In this document: piece after piece, positions 36,720 through 45,711 of the stretch
Position numbering within the stretch: position 1 is the stretch's first letter
Layout: the number at the start of each line of letters is the position of its first letter
Assembly (NCBI GenBank): GCA_947630875.1
Contig: CANRJG010000010.1
Span: 1 to 53,739 of the forward strand
Source of the DNA: an uncultured Lachnospiraceae bacterium
Lineage (GTDB): Bacteria > Bacillota > Clostridia > Lachnospirales > Lachnospiraceae
Length of the DNA stretch: 53,739 nt
Direction: 5' to 3'
Position numbers and translations under genes: made by a program
The notes under the pieces: generated by a model
The model's database searches: none
The model's input: only the letters and a program-made list of their open reading frames with translations
What the model was told of the DNA's origin: nothing

Positions 36720-37406
36720 ATGGTTTCAAAACGACTGGAAATGCTTTGCAGTATGGTGACAAAAGGAAACAGGCTGGCGGACATTGGCACAGATCATGCG
36801 CTTTTGCCCATTGCCCTGGTGCAGAAACGGATTGTGCCCCATGCCATAGCGATGGATGTGAAGGAAGGACCGCTGCAGCACGCCAAAGACAATATTGCGG
36901 TGGCGGGACTGGAAGATTACATAGAAACCAGATTGTCGGATGGACTGAAAGGCTTGCAGCCCGGAGAAACGGATACGGTACTGATTTCCGGCATGGGCGG
37001 CCGGCTGATGACGAAGATACTGGACGGATGGGACGTTTTAGACGGTGTGAAGGAATGGATTTTTCAGCCGCAGTCGGAGCTGGCGGAGTTTCGCAGGTAT
37101 CTGGCCCGGCGGGGACTGGTCATCACGGATGAACGAATGCTGTGCGAGAACGAAAAATACTATACCATCCTGCAGTGTAAGCCGGGCAGCCCTTATGAGG
37201 CAGACCCCCTTTCCGCGGCCTTCGGTCCCATTCTGCTTGCAAGACGGGACGCGGTGCTGAAGGAGTTTCTGGAAAAGGAAATGCAGACGCTGCTGGTGCT
37301 GCTGGATGGCTTGAAGGATACGGACAGCGAAAAGGCCGCCGCCCGGGCAAAGGAATTGAATGAAACGGGGCTTTTGATTTCAAACGCCATTGATCTGCTC
37401 GGATAA
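36720..37406 (+). CDS. trmK: tRNA (adenine22-N1)-methyltransferase
   Basis: 228 residues. TrmK methylates A22 of tRNA in Gram-positive bacteria. SAM motif 'LADIGTDHALLPIAL', then 'AIAMDVKEGPLQHAKDNI' and the catalytic 'DTVLISGMGGRLM' typical of this family, and 'FQPQSELAEFRRYL'. The ribosome-binding site GGAG lies within the end of rpoD. In most Firmicutes a Nif3-like gene follows; here a nucleoside kinase follows instead. Confidence 0.92.
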   Translation: MVSKRLEMLCSMVTKGNRLADIGTDHALLPIALVQKRIVPHAIAMDVKEGPLQHAKDNIAVAGLEDYIETRLSDGLKGLQPGETDTVLISGMGGRLMTKILDGWDVLDGVKEWIFQPQSELAEFRRYLARRGLVITDERMLCENEKYYTILQCKPGSPYEADPLSAAFGPILLARRDAVLKEFLEKEMQTLLVLLDGLKDTDSEKAAARAKELNETGLLISNAIDLLG

Positions 37407-37424
37407 AAGAAGGGAGCGGAAAAA

Positions 37425-39077
37425 ATGAAACAGTATACACTGCGTATCGACGGAAAAGACCGGGTGTACGGAGAGGATGTCTGTTACGCGGAAATTGCAC
37501 GGGAATATCAGCATCTGTTTTCAGACGATATTCTGCTGGTTCGCGTAGAGGGACGTTTCCGCGAGCTGTCCAGAAAAGTGCAGGAAAGCGGCGCGCTGCA
37601 GCTGATTACCGCCCGGGATGCGGAAGGAAACCGTACATACCGGCGGACGCTGATTTTTCTGATGCTGAAGGCAGCATATGATCTTCGAAACCGTTTCGGT
37701 ATTTCCGAACTGATTATCGAGCATACCATCGGCAGCGGATTGTTCTGCACAGCGGATCAGCCCATGGACGATACCTATGTGAAGGCACTGAAAATGCGGA
37801 TGCGGGAACTGGTGATCTCCAATCAGCCGATTCGAAAAGACTGTATGCAGACAGATGAGGCCATCGCTATGTTCGAACGCCGGAACATGTCGGACAAGGC
37901 CCGCCTGTTCCGGTACAGAAGAAGTTCCCGGATCAATGTTTACGAGCTGGATGATTATGTGGACTATTGTTACGGCTCTATGCTGCCCTCCACGGGATAT
38001 CTGAAATATTTTGATCTGGAGACCTTTGGGGGCGGTCTGATTTTAAATATGCCGCCTGCGGAGCATCCGCGGGAAATCCGGCCCTTTGTGCCGTACCGGA
38101 AGCTGTTTGCGGTACAGCAGGAAACCAACCAGTGGGGACGGCTCATGGGAATCCGGACGGCGGCGGATCTCAACGACTGTATTACCGGGGAAGATATTAA
38201 CCGGCTGATTCTGGTACAGGAGGCGCTGCAGGAAAAGAAAATCGCGGAAATCGCGGAGGATATTTACAGGAAGGGGAAAAGAATCGTGTTGATCGCGGGA
38301 CCTTCTTCTTCTGGAAAAACCACCTTTTCGCACCGGCTTTCGGTGCAGCTGGAAACCATGGGACTGCATCCGCATCCCATTCCGGTGGACAATTATTTCA
38401 TCAACCGGGAGGATATGAAGCCGGGACCGGACGGACAGCTGGATTTCGAAGCGCTGGAAGCGGTGGATACGAAACAGTTTAACGAAGATATCCGGAAGCT
38501 GCTGGCCGGGGAAAAAGTGGAACTGCCGGTGTTTAACTTTATTACCGGAAAGCGGGAATATAAAGGCGGCTATGAGCAGCTGCAGGAAAATGATATTCTC
38601 GTGGCGGAGGGCATTCACTGCCTGAACGAAGAACTGACAAGTTCGCTGCCGCGGGAAAGCAAGTATAAGATTTACATCAGCGCGCTGACGGTATTGAACA
38701 TCGACGATCACAACCGGATTCCGACGACGGATGCGCGGCTGCTGCGCAGACTGATCCGGGATGCCCGGACCCGCGGACGCAGCGCAAAGGAAACGTTGGA
38801 AGGCTGGGCGTCTGTCAGACGCGGGGAAGAACGGAACATTTTCCCCTATCAGGAGGAAGCGGACGCCATGTTCAACTCCGTACTGATTTACGAACTGGCA
38901 GTGCTGAAACCTTATGCGGAAGCGCTTCTGTTCGGGGTCAACCCGGAAGACGCGGCCTACAGCGAGGCCCGGAAGCTGCTGAAATTTCTGGATTATTTTG
39001 TGACCATACAGCCGGAAGCGGTGCCCACCAATTCGATTTTACGGGAATTTATCGGCGGCGGATGCTTCCATGTCTGA
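37425..39077 (+). CDS. Uridine-kinase-like nucleoside kinase with N-terminal TGS/ThrRS-like region
   Basis: 550 residues. The first ~270 residues resemble the TGS and second additional domain of threonyl-tRNA synthetase ('EYQHLFSDDILLVRVEGRFR', 'FLMLKAAYDLRNRFG', 'IEHTIGSGLFC'). The C-terminal half is a uridine-kinase fold with Walker A 'AGPSSSGKTTFSHRLSVQL' near residue 290, 'PIPVDNYFINREDMKPG', and 'VAEGIHCLNEEL'. It probably phosphorylates uridine or cytidine with ATP or GTP; the role of the N-terminal part is not settled. Ribosome-binding site AAGGGAG. It closes the rpoD-side run. Confidence 0.87.
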   Translation: MKQYTLRIDGKDRVYGEDVCYAEIAREYQHLFSDDILLVRVEGRFRELSRKVQESGALQLITARDAEGNRTYRRTLIFLMLKAAYDLRNRFGISELIIEHTIGSGLFCTADQPMDDTYVKALKMRMRELVISNQPIRKDCMQTDEAIAMFERRNMSDKARLFRYRRSSRINVYELDDYVDYCYGSMLPSTGYLKYFDLETFGGGLILNMPPAEHPREIRPFVPYRKLFAVQQETNQWGRLMGIRTAADLNDCITGEDINRLILVQEALQEKKIAEIAEDIYRKGKRIVLIAGPSSSGKTTFSHRLSVQLETMGLHPHPIPVDNYFINREDMKPGPDGQLDFEALEAVDTKQFNEDIRKLLAGEKVELPVFNFITGKREYKGGYEQLQENDILVAEGIHCLNEELTSSLPRESKYKIYISALTVLNIDDHNRIPTTDARLLRRLIRDARTRGRSAKETLEGWASVRRGEERNIFPYQEEADAMFNSVLIYELAVLKPYAEALLFGVNPEDAAYSEARKLLKFLDYFVTIQPEAVPTNSILREFIGGGCFHV

Positions 39078-39093
39078 ATATACAAAGAAATTA

Positions 39094-39126
39094 CAGGGTC
39101 GGTTCCTTAAATGGGAACCGGCCCTG
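39094..39126. terminator. Hairpin between convergent nucleoside kinase and CAP genes
   Basis: CAGGGTCGGTTCC (39094-39106) pairs with GGAACCGGCCCTG (39114-39126) around a short AT loop: 13 pairs with one G-U. Neither side has a strong U-run; on the minus strand TAATTTCTTTG follows. Likely a shared bidirectional terminator. Confidence 0.65.
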
Positions 39127-39134
39127 CCGTGCTG

Positions 39135-39992
39135 TTATCCGATGAAAAACTGTGTCCAGTACCGAACGCCGCCGGTTTCATAATAGCCGACGCCGATTCT
39201 GGTATAAGCGGCATTTAATATATTGGCACGATGGCCGCTGGAATTCATCCATGCCTGCATGACACGTTCCGCGTCAGGATAACCGTAGGCAATATTTTCA
39301 CCGCAGGCGCGGTAGCGGACATTTCCTTCCTGCAGCGCGGTAAAGCAGCTGCTGCTGTTGGGCCGGGTATGACTGAAGGATACGGCGATTTCCCTTGCCC
39401 GGACATTGGCGCAGGCCTGTACCTGCAGGTCGATGGTGACCGGAGACAGTCCTCTGGCGCTGCGCTCCTGATTTACAAGGGCTGTGATCTGCTCTGCGAA
39501 AGAACCTGTCTGCAGATCCGGTGTTTCTGTGGCTGCCGGTGCTTTCGTGGGTGTCGGCACCTTTGTGGGCGTCGGCGCTTTTGTGACTGACGGCGCTTTT
39601 GTAACTGCCGGCGCTTTTGTAGCCACAGGTGCTTTTGTAGCCGCGGGCGTTTCTGCAGCAGTCGGCGCCTGGGTTACAACCGGCGGCGCAGTCGGCGCGT
39701 TCGTAGCGCCGGGGGTACAGGAACCGGAATTGCCGCAGCCGGGCAGCAGATAAAACCTGCAGGAATACTGCTGCAGCAGATCCTGCAAATCGGCACAGCC
39801 GGCGTGCTGCTGTAAGATATCCAGCATACGGTCCACGCATGCATTGCCGGTTTCATTTCCGATAGAATATACCGACAGTCCGGAAAGATCTGCCTGGTTT
39901 GCAGACCGGCATACCGCAGCATTTGCAGAAACCGACAGCAGGCCGGTCAGAATGCTTAAAATCAGGGCGGTCAGAAATTTTTTCTTTCTCAT
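39135..39992 (-). CDS. Secreted CAP-domain (SCP-like) protein with Thr/Pro/Lys repeat linker
   Basis: 285 residues. A signal peptide (MRKKKFLTALILSILTGLLS, cut near ANA) is followed by a ~60-residue cysteine-containing region. Then comes a linker of TKAP-type repeats (about 115-160: PVATKAP, AVTKAP, SVTKAP, TPTKVP) likely to span or bind the cell wall. The C-terminal CAP domain (about 165-285) has 'ALVNQERSARGLSPVTID', 'SFSHTRPNSSSCF', 'GENIAYGYPDAERVM' and 'WMNSSGHRANILN', which hold the CAP cavity His and Glu. No sortase motif or membrane anchor. Good ribosome-binding site AGGAGGAAAC. YkwD-like proteins of spores and surfaces share this domain; the function is unknown. Confidence 0.88.
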   Translation of the reverse strand: MRKKKFLTALILSILTGLLSVSANAAVCRSANQADLSGLSVYSIGNETGNACVDRMLDILQQHAGCADLQDLLQQYSCRFYLLPGCGNSGSCTPGATNAPTAPPVVTQAPTAAETPAATKAPVATKAPAVTKAPSVTKAPTPTKVPTPTKAPAATETPDLQTGSFAEQITALVNQERSARGLSPVTIDLQVQACANVRAREIAVSFSHTRPNSSSCFTALQEGNVRYRACGENIAYGYPDAERVMQAWMNSSGHRANILNAAYTRIGVGYYETGGVRYWTQFFIG

Positions 39993-40183
39993 AATAAGTT
40001 TCCTCCTGTCTGTGTTTTTGGTAATGACAGCTTCACTCTAACATTCCGTTTTTTGAAAAACAATGCAAAAAAAATGGAAGAAATGTCAAACTTATGATGT
40101 TCGAAATAATTTTTGAAGGAAAAGCACGAACAAGTCGTTTCAGACATAAAATGTAAGAAACATCAGCTTGAGGTGCTTTTGTT

Positions 40184-40810
40184 GTGCAGACTTTTCCACA
40201 ACCGCTTACGGCAGAGGAGGAACAAAACTATTTTGCGGCATACCGGGCAGGCAGCGCCGAAGCAAAAGATAAGCTGATCGAGCATAATCTCAGACTGGTT
40301 GCTCATGTGGTTAAAAAATATCAGAATTCCGATGAAGAAACGGAAGATCTGCTGTCCATTGGAACCATCGGCCTGATGAAAGCCATTACCACATTTGACG
40401 CGAACAAGGGCAGACTTGCCACATACGCGGCCCGGTGTATCGAAAACGAACTGCTGATGCTGTTTCGGAGCCGGAAAAAAATATCCAGAGAGGTTTCCCT
40501 TTATGAGCCCATCGGAAAGGACAAGGAGGGCAATGTGATCGAACTGATCGACGTCATGGAAGGCAGCGAAGACGATGTTTTGGAACAGATTGAAAAAAAA
40601 CAGGTATTTGAGGTACTGGAGCAGAATATCGGGCATATTCTGGAGCCGCGGGAAAAACAGATTCTGGAAATGCGCTACGGGCTGAACGGACAGGAGGAAA
40701 TGACGCAGCGTGAAATCGGGAAGCAGCTGGGCATCAGCCGCAGCTATGTGTCGAGAATTGAAAAAAAGGCCCTGCAGAAACTGAAAAATAAACTGAATCA
40801 TATTTGCTGA
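40184..40810 (+). CDS. sigK: Sporulation sigma factor SigK, uninterrupted and without pro-sequence
   Basis: 208 residues from a GTG start with GAGGTG upstream. It aligns by eye to mature Bacillus sigma-K from 'FPQPLTAEEE' on: 'IEHNLRLVAHVVKKY', 'EDLLSIGTIGLMKAI', 'LATYAARCIENELLM' and 'QREIGKQLGISRSYVSRIEKK'. A TGA at 40169-40171 in the same frame shows that the ~20-residue membrane pro-sequence of B. subtilis is missing. The frame is continuous, so no skin element splits it. One residue is missing in the usual KGTRLATY (here KGRLATY). SigE is the nearest alternative. SigK directs late mother-cell genes. The gene stands alone. Confidence 0.88.
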   Translation: MQTFPQPLTAEEEQNYFAAYRAGSAEAKDKLIEHNLRLVAHVVKKYQNSDEETEDLLSIGTIGLMKAITTFDANKGRLATYAARCIENELLMLFRSRKKISREVSLYEPIGKDKEGNVIELIDVMEGSEDDVLEQIEKKQVFEVLEQNIGHILEPREKQILEMRYGLNGQEEMTQREIGKQLGISRSYVSRIEKKALQKLKNKLNHIC

Positions 40811-40854
40811 AATGAATGAAAGTAAAATGAGAAGAAAATGAACTTTTAATGAAA

Positions 40855-40883
40855 TTTACAACTTATGAATCATGTGATATCAT
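40855..40883 (+). promoter_or_regulatory. Probable promoter of comM
   Basis: TTTACA (40855-40860), 17-base spacer, TATCAT (40878-40883). Transcription would start at about 40890, four bases before the GC-rich element, which would then make up most of the leader. Confidence 0.6.
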
Positions 40884-40893
40884 AGAAGATAGA

Positions 40894-40932
40894 TTTGGCA
40901 GGGGCGCCCATTAAGGGCGCACGTGCCGTTAC
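40894..40932 (+). promoter_or_regulatory. GC-rich hairpin element, copy 2, in the comM leader
   Basis: TTTGGCAGGGGCGCCCATTA then AGGGCGCACGTGCCGTTAC. Same fold as the leuC copy: GGCA/TGCC outer stem, GCGCCC/GGGCGC inner stem, loop ATTAA, internal loop GG/ACG. The differences fall in loops. It ends 20 bases before the comM ATG, again just before the ribosome-binding site. Confidence 0.7.
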
Positions 40933-40952
40933 ATGTTTTACAAGGAGAAAGT

Positions 40953-42485
40953 ATGATATCACAGGTGAATGCAGCCTGCATCTGTCATATGCAGGTACAG
41001 ATGGTAAAAATAGAGGCGTTAGTGTTAGACGGACTGCCGGAACTGACGCTGGTAGGGGGCGCCGACAGCGGCGTTAAGGAATCGGCAGTGCGTGTCATCA
41101 ACGCCGTCAAAAATGCGGGCATTAAGCTGCCGCCAAAACGGATTACATTAAATTTCTATCCCGCAGAAGAAAAAAAGACAGGCAGTCATATGGATCTGGC
41201 CATTGCGGCCGCTATTCTTGCCGCCTATGCGGTCATTGACCGGCAGGCGCTGCAAAACAGCATTTTCATCGGGGAAGTGGGCTTAAACGGCGCGGTGCTG
41301 CCGGTGCGGGGCGTTTTGCCGATTCTGACCCAGACAAAAAACCTGCAGGTCAGACAGTGCTATATTCCTTTGCAGAATGCGGAAGAAGCGGCGCTGGCCG
41401 GAGAGATCCGCGTCTACGCCGTGTCCACGCTGCGGGAACTGATGGATGGACTGCAGGGAAAACAGGCGCCCTTCCGGCCGGCGGGACAACCCCCGGCTGC
41501 GGCGCCGGAAGAAGACGCGGCGGATTTTAAGGATGTCTCGGGACAGCCCGCCGTCAAACGCGCCGTGAAGATCGCTGCGGCAGGCATGCATTCCTTTCTG
41601 ATGATCGGTGCTTCCGGCACGGGGAAAACCATGACGGCCAGACGGCTGCGGCGGATCCTGCCGCCGCTGACCAGGCAGGAGCAGATGGAACTGACAGCGC
41701 TGTACAGTCTGGTGGGCGCAGGCGGCAGCGGCAGAGCGCTGATGACGGAGCGGCCCATGCGTAATTACAGCGCCGGCGCCGGCCTGAAACGGCTGACCGG
41801 CGATCTGAAAAAGCAGTTTCCGGGGGAAATGGTGCTGGCGGACCGGGGTGTTTTATTTTTGGATGAATTATCTGCCTTTCCGGCGAATACCTTAGAAATA
41901 ATCAGACAGGCATCCGATGAAGGCAGGGTGCGGTTTGATGACGGCGGCAGGATTTTTTCGCTGCCGGCGGGATTTATGCTGGTTTCCTGTATGAACGCCT
42001 GTAAGTGCGGAGCCTATCCCGATATGGGAAAATGTACCTGCTCCATTGCGGAAATCCGACGGCATGCGGCCAGAATATCCCAGTCTTTTCTGGAACGGAC
42101 AGATATCTGTATTCATTTTCCGCGAATCCCGTATGAGGCACTGTCAACGTCTGAGAAATCACAGAGAGAAACAACGCAGATGATGCAGGACGAGGTCCGC
42201 CGCGCATTTGAAATACAGCGGCAGCGGTATCGGGACGTACCGATTACAAGCAACCGGGATCTGACGCCGGACATGATCAAAATATACTGCAGGCTGGATC
42301 CTGCGCAGGAAAAGCTGCTGCAGGAAACTTATGAAAAACTGCATTTAAGCGCGCGCACCATGCATTCGGTGTTGAAAGTGGCCAGAACCATCGCGGATCT
42401 GGAGCAGAGCGAAAAAATCGGGACAGCGCATCTGATCGAGGCCATCGGTCTGCGCAATATTGACCGCAATTTCTGGAAGGTGTGA
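40953..42485 (+). CDS. comM: YifB/ComM-family Mg-chelatase-like AAA+ ATPase
   Basis: 510 residues from ATG 40953 with AAGGAG; the longer frame begins inside the leader hairpin. An N-terminal Lon-protease-like ChlI fold ('LVGGADSGVKESAVRVINAV', 'PPKRITLNFYPAEEKKTGSH') precedes the AAA+ module with Walker A 'GASGTGKTM' near 217, Walker B 'VLFLDELSAF' near 300, and sensor 'LVSCMNACKCGAYPD' with a cysteine cluster CKCG...CTC typical of YifB. ComM is a hexameric helicase promoting branch migration during natural transformation. Next gene is dprA, also a transformation protein. The N-terminus is divergent from the classical 'LYGIDGYLVEVE' form. Confidence 0.9.
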   Translation: MISQVNAACICHMQVQMVKIEALVLDGLPELTLVGGADSGVKESAVRVINAVKNAGIKLPPKRITLNFYPAEEKKTGSHMDLAIAAAILAAYAVIDRQALQNSIFIGEVGLNGAVLPVRGVLPILTQTKNLQVRQCYIPLQNAEEAALAGEIRVYAVSTLRELMDGLQGKQAPFRPAGQPPAAAPEEDAADFKDVSGQPAVKRAVKIAAAGMHSFLMIGASGTGKTMTARRLRRILPPLTRQEQMELTALYSLVGAGGSGRALMTERPMRNYSAGAGLKRLTGDLKKQFPGEMVLADRGVLFLDELSAFPANTLEIIRQASDEGRVRFDDGGRIFSLPAGFMLVSCMNACKCGAYPDMGKCTCSIAEIRRHAARISQSFLERTDICIHFPRIPYEALSTSEKSQRETTQMMQDEVRRAFEIQRQRYRDVPITSNRDLTPDMIKIYCRLDPAQEKLLQETYEKLHLSARTMHSVLKVARTIADLEQSEKIGTAHLIEAIGLRNIDRNFWKV

Positions 42486-42490
42486 GCAGG

Positions 42491-43612
42491 ATGGATCGAT
42501 ATGAATACTGGCTTGCTTCCTTAAACGGCAAGGGGCTGGGCGCAGCGGGCAGAAGACGGCTGCGGCAGGCTTTTGGCAGCGCCCGGGCAGTGTTTCAGGC
42601 ACGGGCGGAGGCCATCCGGTCCGTGGCCGGACTGAAGGAGGCAGTGAAGGATGCGCTGATTGAAAGCAGACGGGATGCGGACCGTCTGGTGCGGGACTTT
42701 GGGCAGTTAGAGAAAAAGGGAATCCGTATGCTCACGGAAGCGGATGCGGACTATCCCCGGAGACTTTCATGGGTAAAAGAACGGCCGGACATCCTGTTTG
42801 TCAGAGGACGCCTGCCGGCGGAAGATGTTTTAAGCGTTGCGGTGGTGGGGAGCCGCCGGGCTACCGCATACGGACGGAAGACGACGGAATATTTTTCGAA
42901 AGAACTCAGTGTCCGGGGCGCGCAGATCATCAGCGGAATGGCTTACGGGATTGACAGCTGCGCCCATGAAACGGCGCTGCATCAGGGTGCGGACACCTTT
43001 GCGGTCATGGGCTGCGGGATCGATATCTGCTATCCGGCCGAAAAGATCGCCCTTTATGAGCAAATCCGGCAAAACGGAGGCATTCTCAGCGAATTTCCCC
43101 CTGGGACGCCGCCGCTGCCCTTCCAGTTTCCCATGCGCAACCGGATCATCGCCGGACTGGCGGATCTTGTGATTGTGACGGAGGCACGGGAAAAAAGCGG
43201 CTCTCTGATTACAGCAGGCTGCGCGCTGGAGCAGGGAAAGGACGTATACATTGTACCGGGACGGATCAACGACCCCGGCAGCCGCGGCAGCAATCTGCTG
43301 TGGTTTGACGGAGCGATTCCAGCACTGTCAATTGATACAATTCTGGAGGGCAGCGTTTGCAAAAAAATGTTGAATACTGACAAAGAAAAAAAGGGGGTTT
43401 TTAAAGAAAATTTAAAAAAAGATGAAAAAATTGGACTTGCTAAGCGTTCGGATATAGTGTATAGTTGTCTCGATTTGCAGATGAAAGGGCTGGATGAGAT
43501 TGTCGCGGAGACAAAGCTCCCGCCCGAAGAAGTCCTGCAGGCTTTGATTGGGATGCAGCTGGAGGGAAGAATTGAAGAGCCTGTCAGGGGATATTATATG
43601 AAAAAAATTTGA
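42491..43612 (+). CDS. dprA: DNA-processing protein DprA
   Basis: About 373 residues. GTG at 42482 overlaps the comM stop, but the GGAAGG at 42475-42480 is better spaced for ATG 42491 (MDRYEYW). The Rossmann-like core has 'VAVVGSRRATAYGRK', 'ISGMAYGIDSCAHETAL', 'GCGIDICYP', 'SEFPPGTPPLPFQFPMRNRI' and 'SLITAGCALEQGKDVYIVPG'. It loads RecA on incoming single-stranded DNA. A winged-helix tail (about 310-373) is present after an unusual Lys-rich linker encoded by an A-rich stretch (43380-43440). Transformation competence is possible but other genes would be needed. Confidence 0.94.
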   Translation: MDRYEYWLASLNGKGLGAAGRRRLRQAFGSARAVFQARAEAIRSVAGLKEAVKDALIESRRDADRLVRDFGQLEKKGIRMLTEADADYPRRLSWVKERPDILFVRGRLPAEDVLSVAVVGSRRATAYGRKTTEYFSKELSVRGAQIISGMAYGIDSCAHETALHQGADTFAVMGCGIDICYPAEKIALYEQIRQNGGILSEFPPGTPPLPFQFPMRNRIIAGLADLVIVTEAREKSGSLITAGCALEQGKDVYIVPGRINDPGSRGSNLLWFDGAIPALSIDTILEGSVCKKMLNTDKEKKGVFKENLKKDEKIGLAKRSDIVYSCLDLQMKGLDEIVAETKLPPEEVLQALIGMQLEGRIEEPVRGYYMKKI

Positions 43613-43629
43613 AACCGAAGGGATTACAG

Positions 43630-45711
43630 ATGGCCAGTTATCTTGTTATAGTGGAATCTCCTGCAAAAGTAAAAACAATCAAGAAATTTTTAGGATCTAA
43701 TTACACGGTGGCAGCGTCCAACGGACATGTCAGAGACCTGCCGAAAAGCACGCTGGGAATTGACGTGGAGCATGAATTTCAGCCAAAATACATTACCATC
43801 CGGGGAAAGGGAACGCTGCTGGCTTCCCTGCGTAAAGAAGTCAAAAAAGCAGATAAAATATTTCTCGCGACTGACCCGGACCGGGAAGGCGAGGCCATTT
43901 CCTGGCATCTGACGCAGGCCATCAATATGGAAGGGAAAAAGGTCGCCCGGATTACCTTCAATGAGATTACAAAAAATGCCGTGAAGGCTTCCATTAAAAA
44001 TCCGCGCGCCATCGATATGAATCTGGTGGATGCACAGCAGGCCAGACGCATGGTGGACCGTATGGTAGGATACGCGATTTCGCCGGTACTCTGGAATAAG
44101 GTCAGAAGAGGCTTAAGCGCAGGCCGCGTGCAGTCAGTGGCACTGCGGATTGTCTGCGACAGAGAGGAAGAAATCGCGGCGTTTGTACCGGAGGAATACT
44201 GGACGCTGGAAGTGGCGTTTCCCTACGGCAGTCAGAAAAAACCGGTATTGGCCCATTATTACGGAACCAATCAGCAAAAAACAGAATTGAAAAACGAGGC
44301 GCAGGTCAATGAAATCCTGCGTGATATTGAAGGCAGGCCGTTTGAGGTGACGGAGGTCAGAAAAGGAGAGCGGATCAAAAAAGCGCCGCTGCCCTTTACG
44401 ACTTCCACCATGCAGCAGGAAGCATCCAAAGCCCTGGGCTTTACCGCCCAGAAAACGATGCAGATCGCCCAGAAGCTGTATGAAGGTGTGGAAATCAAGG
44501 GAAAAGGTACCATTGGTTTGATTACCTATCTTCGTACCGACTCCGTGCGTATTTCCGAAGAAGCAAAAACGGCTGCCTCTGCTTATATTACGGAACAATT
44601 CGGGGAAGCCTATCTTCGGAAGGGCGGAAGCAGCGGAAAGACCGGCGGAAAGATTCAGGATGCCCATGAGGCCATCCGGCCGACGGATATCCGGCTGCTG
44701 CCAGCGGAGGCAAAGGAGTCTTTGAGCCGGGATCAGTTCCGGCTGTATCAGCTGATTTGGCGCAGATTTGCGGCCAGTATGATGGAAGATGCCGTGTACG
44801 AGACAATATTTGCCCGTCTGCGCTGCGGGGAGCATTGCTTCAACACGAGTACGTCAAAACTGAAGTTCGAAGGATTCCGCTGCTGTTATGTGGAAAGTGA
44901 TGAAGAAGCGGAAGAAAAGAATAAAATCGAAGGACTGGAACCCGGACAGCTTCTGGAGGCATCGGAAGTGATTCCGAAGCAGCATTTTACGCAGCCGCTG
45001 CCCCATTATACCGAAGCATCTTTGATCAAAACACTGGAAGACCTTGGCATCGGAAGACCCAGTACCTACGCGCCGATCATTACCACCATTCTCTTCCGCA
45101 GATATATTGTCAAGGAAGGCAGGAGCCTGTATGTGACGGAAATCGGCGAGACCGTAAACCGGATTATGAAAGAGGCGTTTCCTTCGATTATAGACGAACA
45201 TTTTACCGCTTATATGGAATCTTTACTGGACAAAGTGGCCGAAGGCGTTGTATCATGGTATACGGTAGTATCGAACTTTTATCCCGACCTGAAAGACGCG
45301 GTAGATCAGGCAAATGCGAAGCTGGAGAAGGTAGAAATTGAGGACGAGAAGACCGATGTTATCTGTGAGGAATGCGGCCGGAACATGGTCATTAAATACG
45401 GCCCCCACGGAAAGTTTCTGGCATGCCCCGGATTTCCGGAGTGCAGAAATACCAAGCCTTACAATGAAAAGGCGGGCGTGAAATGTCCTTTGTGCGGAAA
45501 GGAAGTGCTGATCCGCAAGACCAGAAAAGGCAGACGTTACTATGGCTGTGAAGACAATCCGGAATGCGGCTTCATGTCCTGGCAGAAACCGGCGGACAAA
45601 CTGTGTCCCAGATGCGGGAAGCCGATGGTGGAAAAGGGCAGTAATATTGTGTGCATGAATGAGCAGTGCAGATATATTGAAGGAAAGAACAGTGAACAGC
45701 AGACTTCATGA
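43630..45711 (+). CDS. topA: DNA topoisomerase I
   Basis: 693 residues. Start 43630 (MASYLVIVES) follows GAAGGGATT; the longer frame begins at a TTG without signal. Toprim acidic residues are in 'VIVESPAKVKTI' and 'ATDPDREGEAISWHL'. The active tyrosine is in 'GLITYLRTDSVRIS' near residue 299. 'LIKTLEDLGIGRPSTYAPII' is normal. Three C-terminal zinc ribbons follow (CEEC...CPGFPEC; CPLC...CEDNPEC; CPRC...CMNEQC). It relaxes negative supercoils. dprA-topA is a common Firmicutes pair. Confidence 0.97.
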   Translation: MASYLVIVESPAKVKTIKKFLGSNYTVAASNGHVRDLPKSTLGIDVEHEFQPKYITIRGKGTLLASLRKEVKKADKIFLATDPDREGEAISWHLTQAINMEGKKVARITFNEITKNAVKASIKNPRAIDMNLVDAQQARRMVDRMVGYAISPVLWNKVRRGLSAGRVQSVALRIVCDREEEIAAFVPEEYWTLEVAFPYGSQKKPVLAHYYGTNQQKTELKNEAQVNEILRDIEGRPFEVTEVRKGERIKKAPLPFTTSTMQQEASKALGFTAQKTMQIAQKLYEGVEIKGKGTIGLITYLRTDSVRISEEAKTAASAYITEQFGEAYLRKGGSSGKTGGKIQDAHEAIRPTDIRLLPAEAKESLSRDQFRLYQLIWRRFAASMMEDAVYETIFARLRCGEHCFNTSTSKLKFEGFRCCYVESDEEAEEKNKIEGLEPGQLLEASEVIPKQHFTQPLPHYTEASLIKTLEDLGIGRPSTYAPIITTILFRRYIVKEGRSLYVTEIGETVNRIMKEAFPSIIDEHFTAYMESLLDKVAEGVVSWYTVVSNFYPDLKDAVDQANAKLEKVEIEDEKTDVICEECGRNMVIKYGPHGKFLACPGFPECRNTKPYNEKAGVKCPLCGKEVLIRKTRKGRRYYGCEDNPECGFMSWQKPADKLCPRCGKPMVEKGSNIVCMNEQCRYIEGKNSEQQTS

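Noticed and set aside
39500-39660. Short repeats considered as a CRISPR array
   Set aside because: They encode the TKAP repeat linker of the CAP protein and lack regular unique spacers.
40139-40183. Upstream extension of sigK to supply a pro-sequence
   Set aside because: An in-frame TGA at 40169-40171 prevents it.
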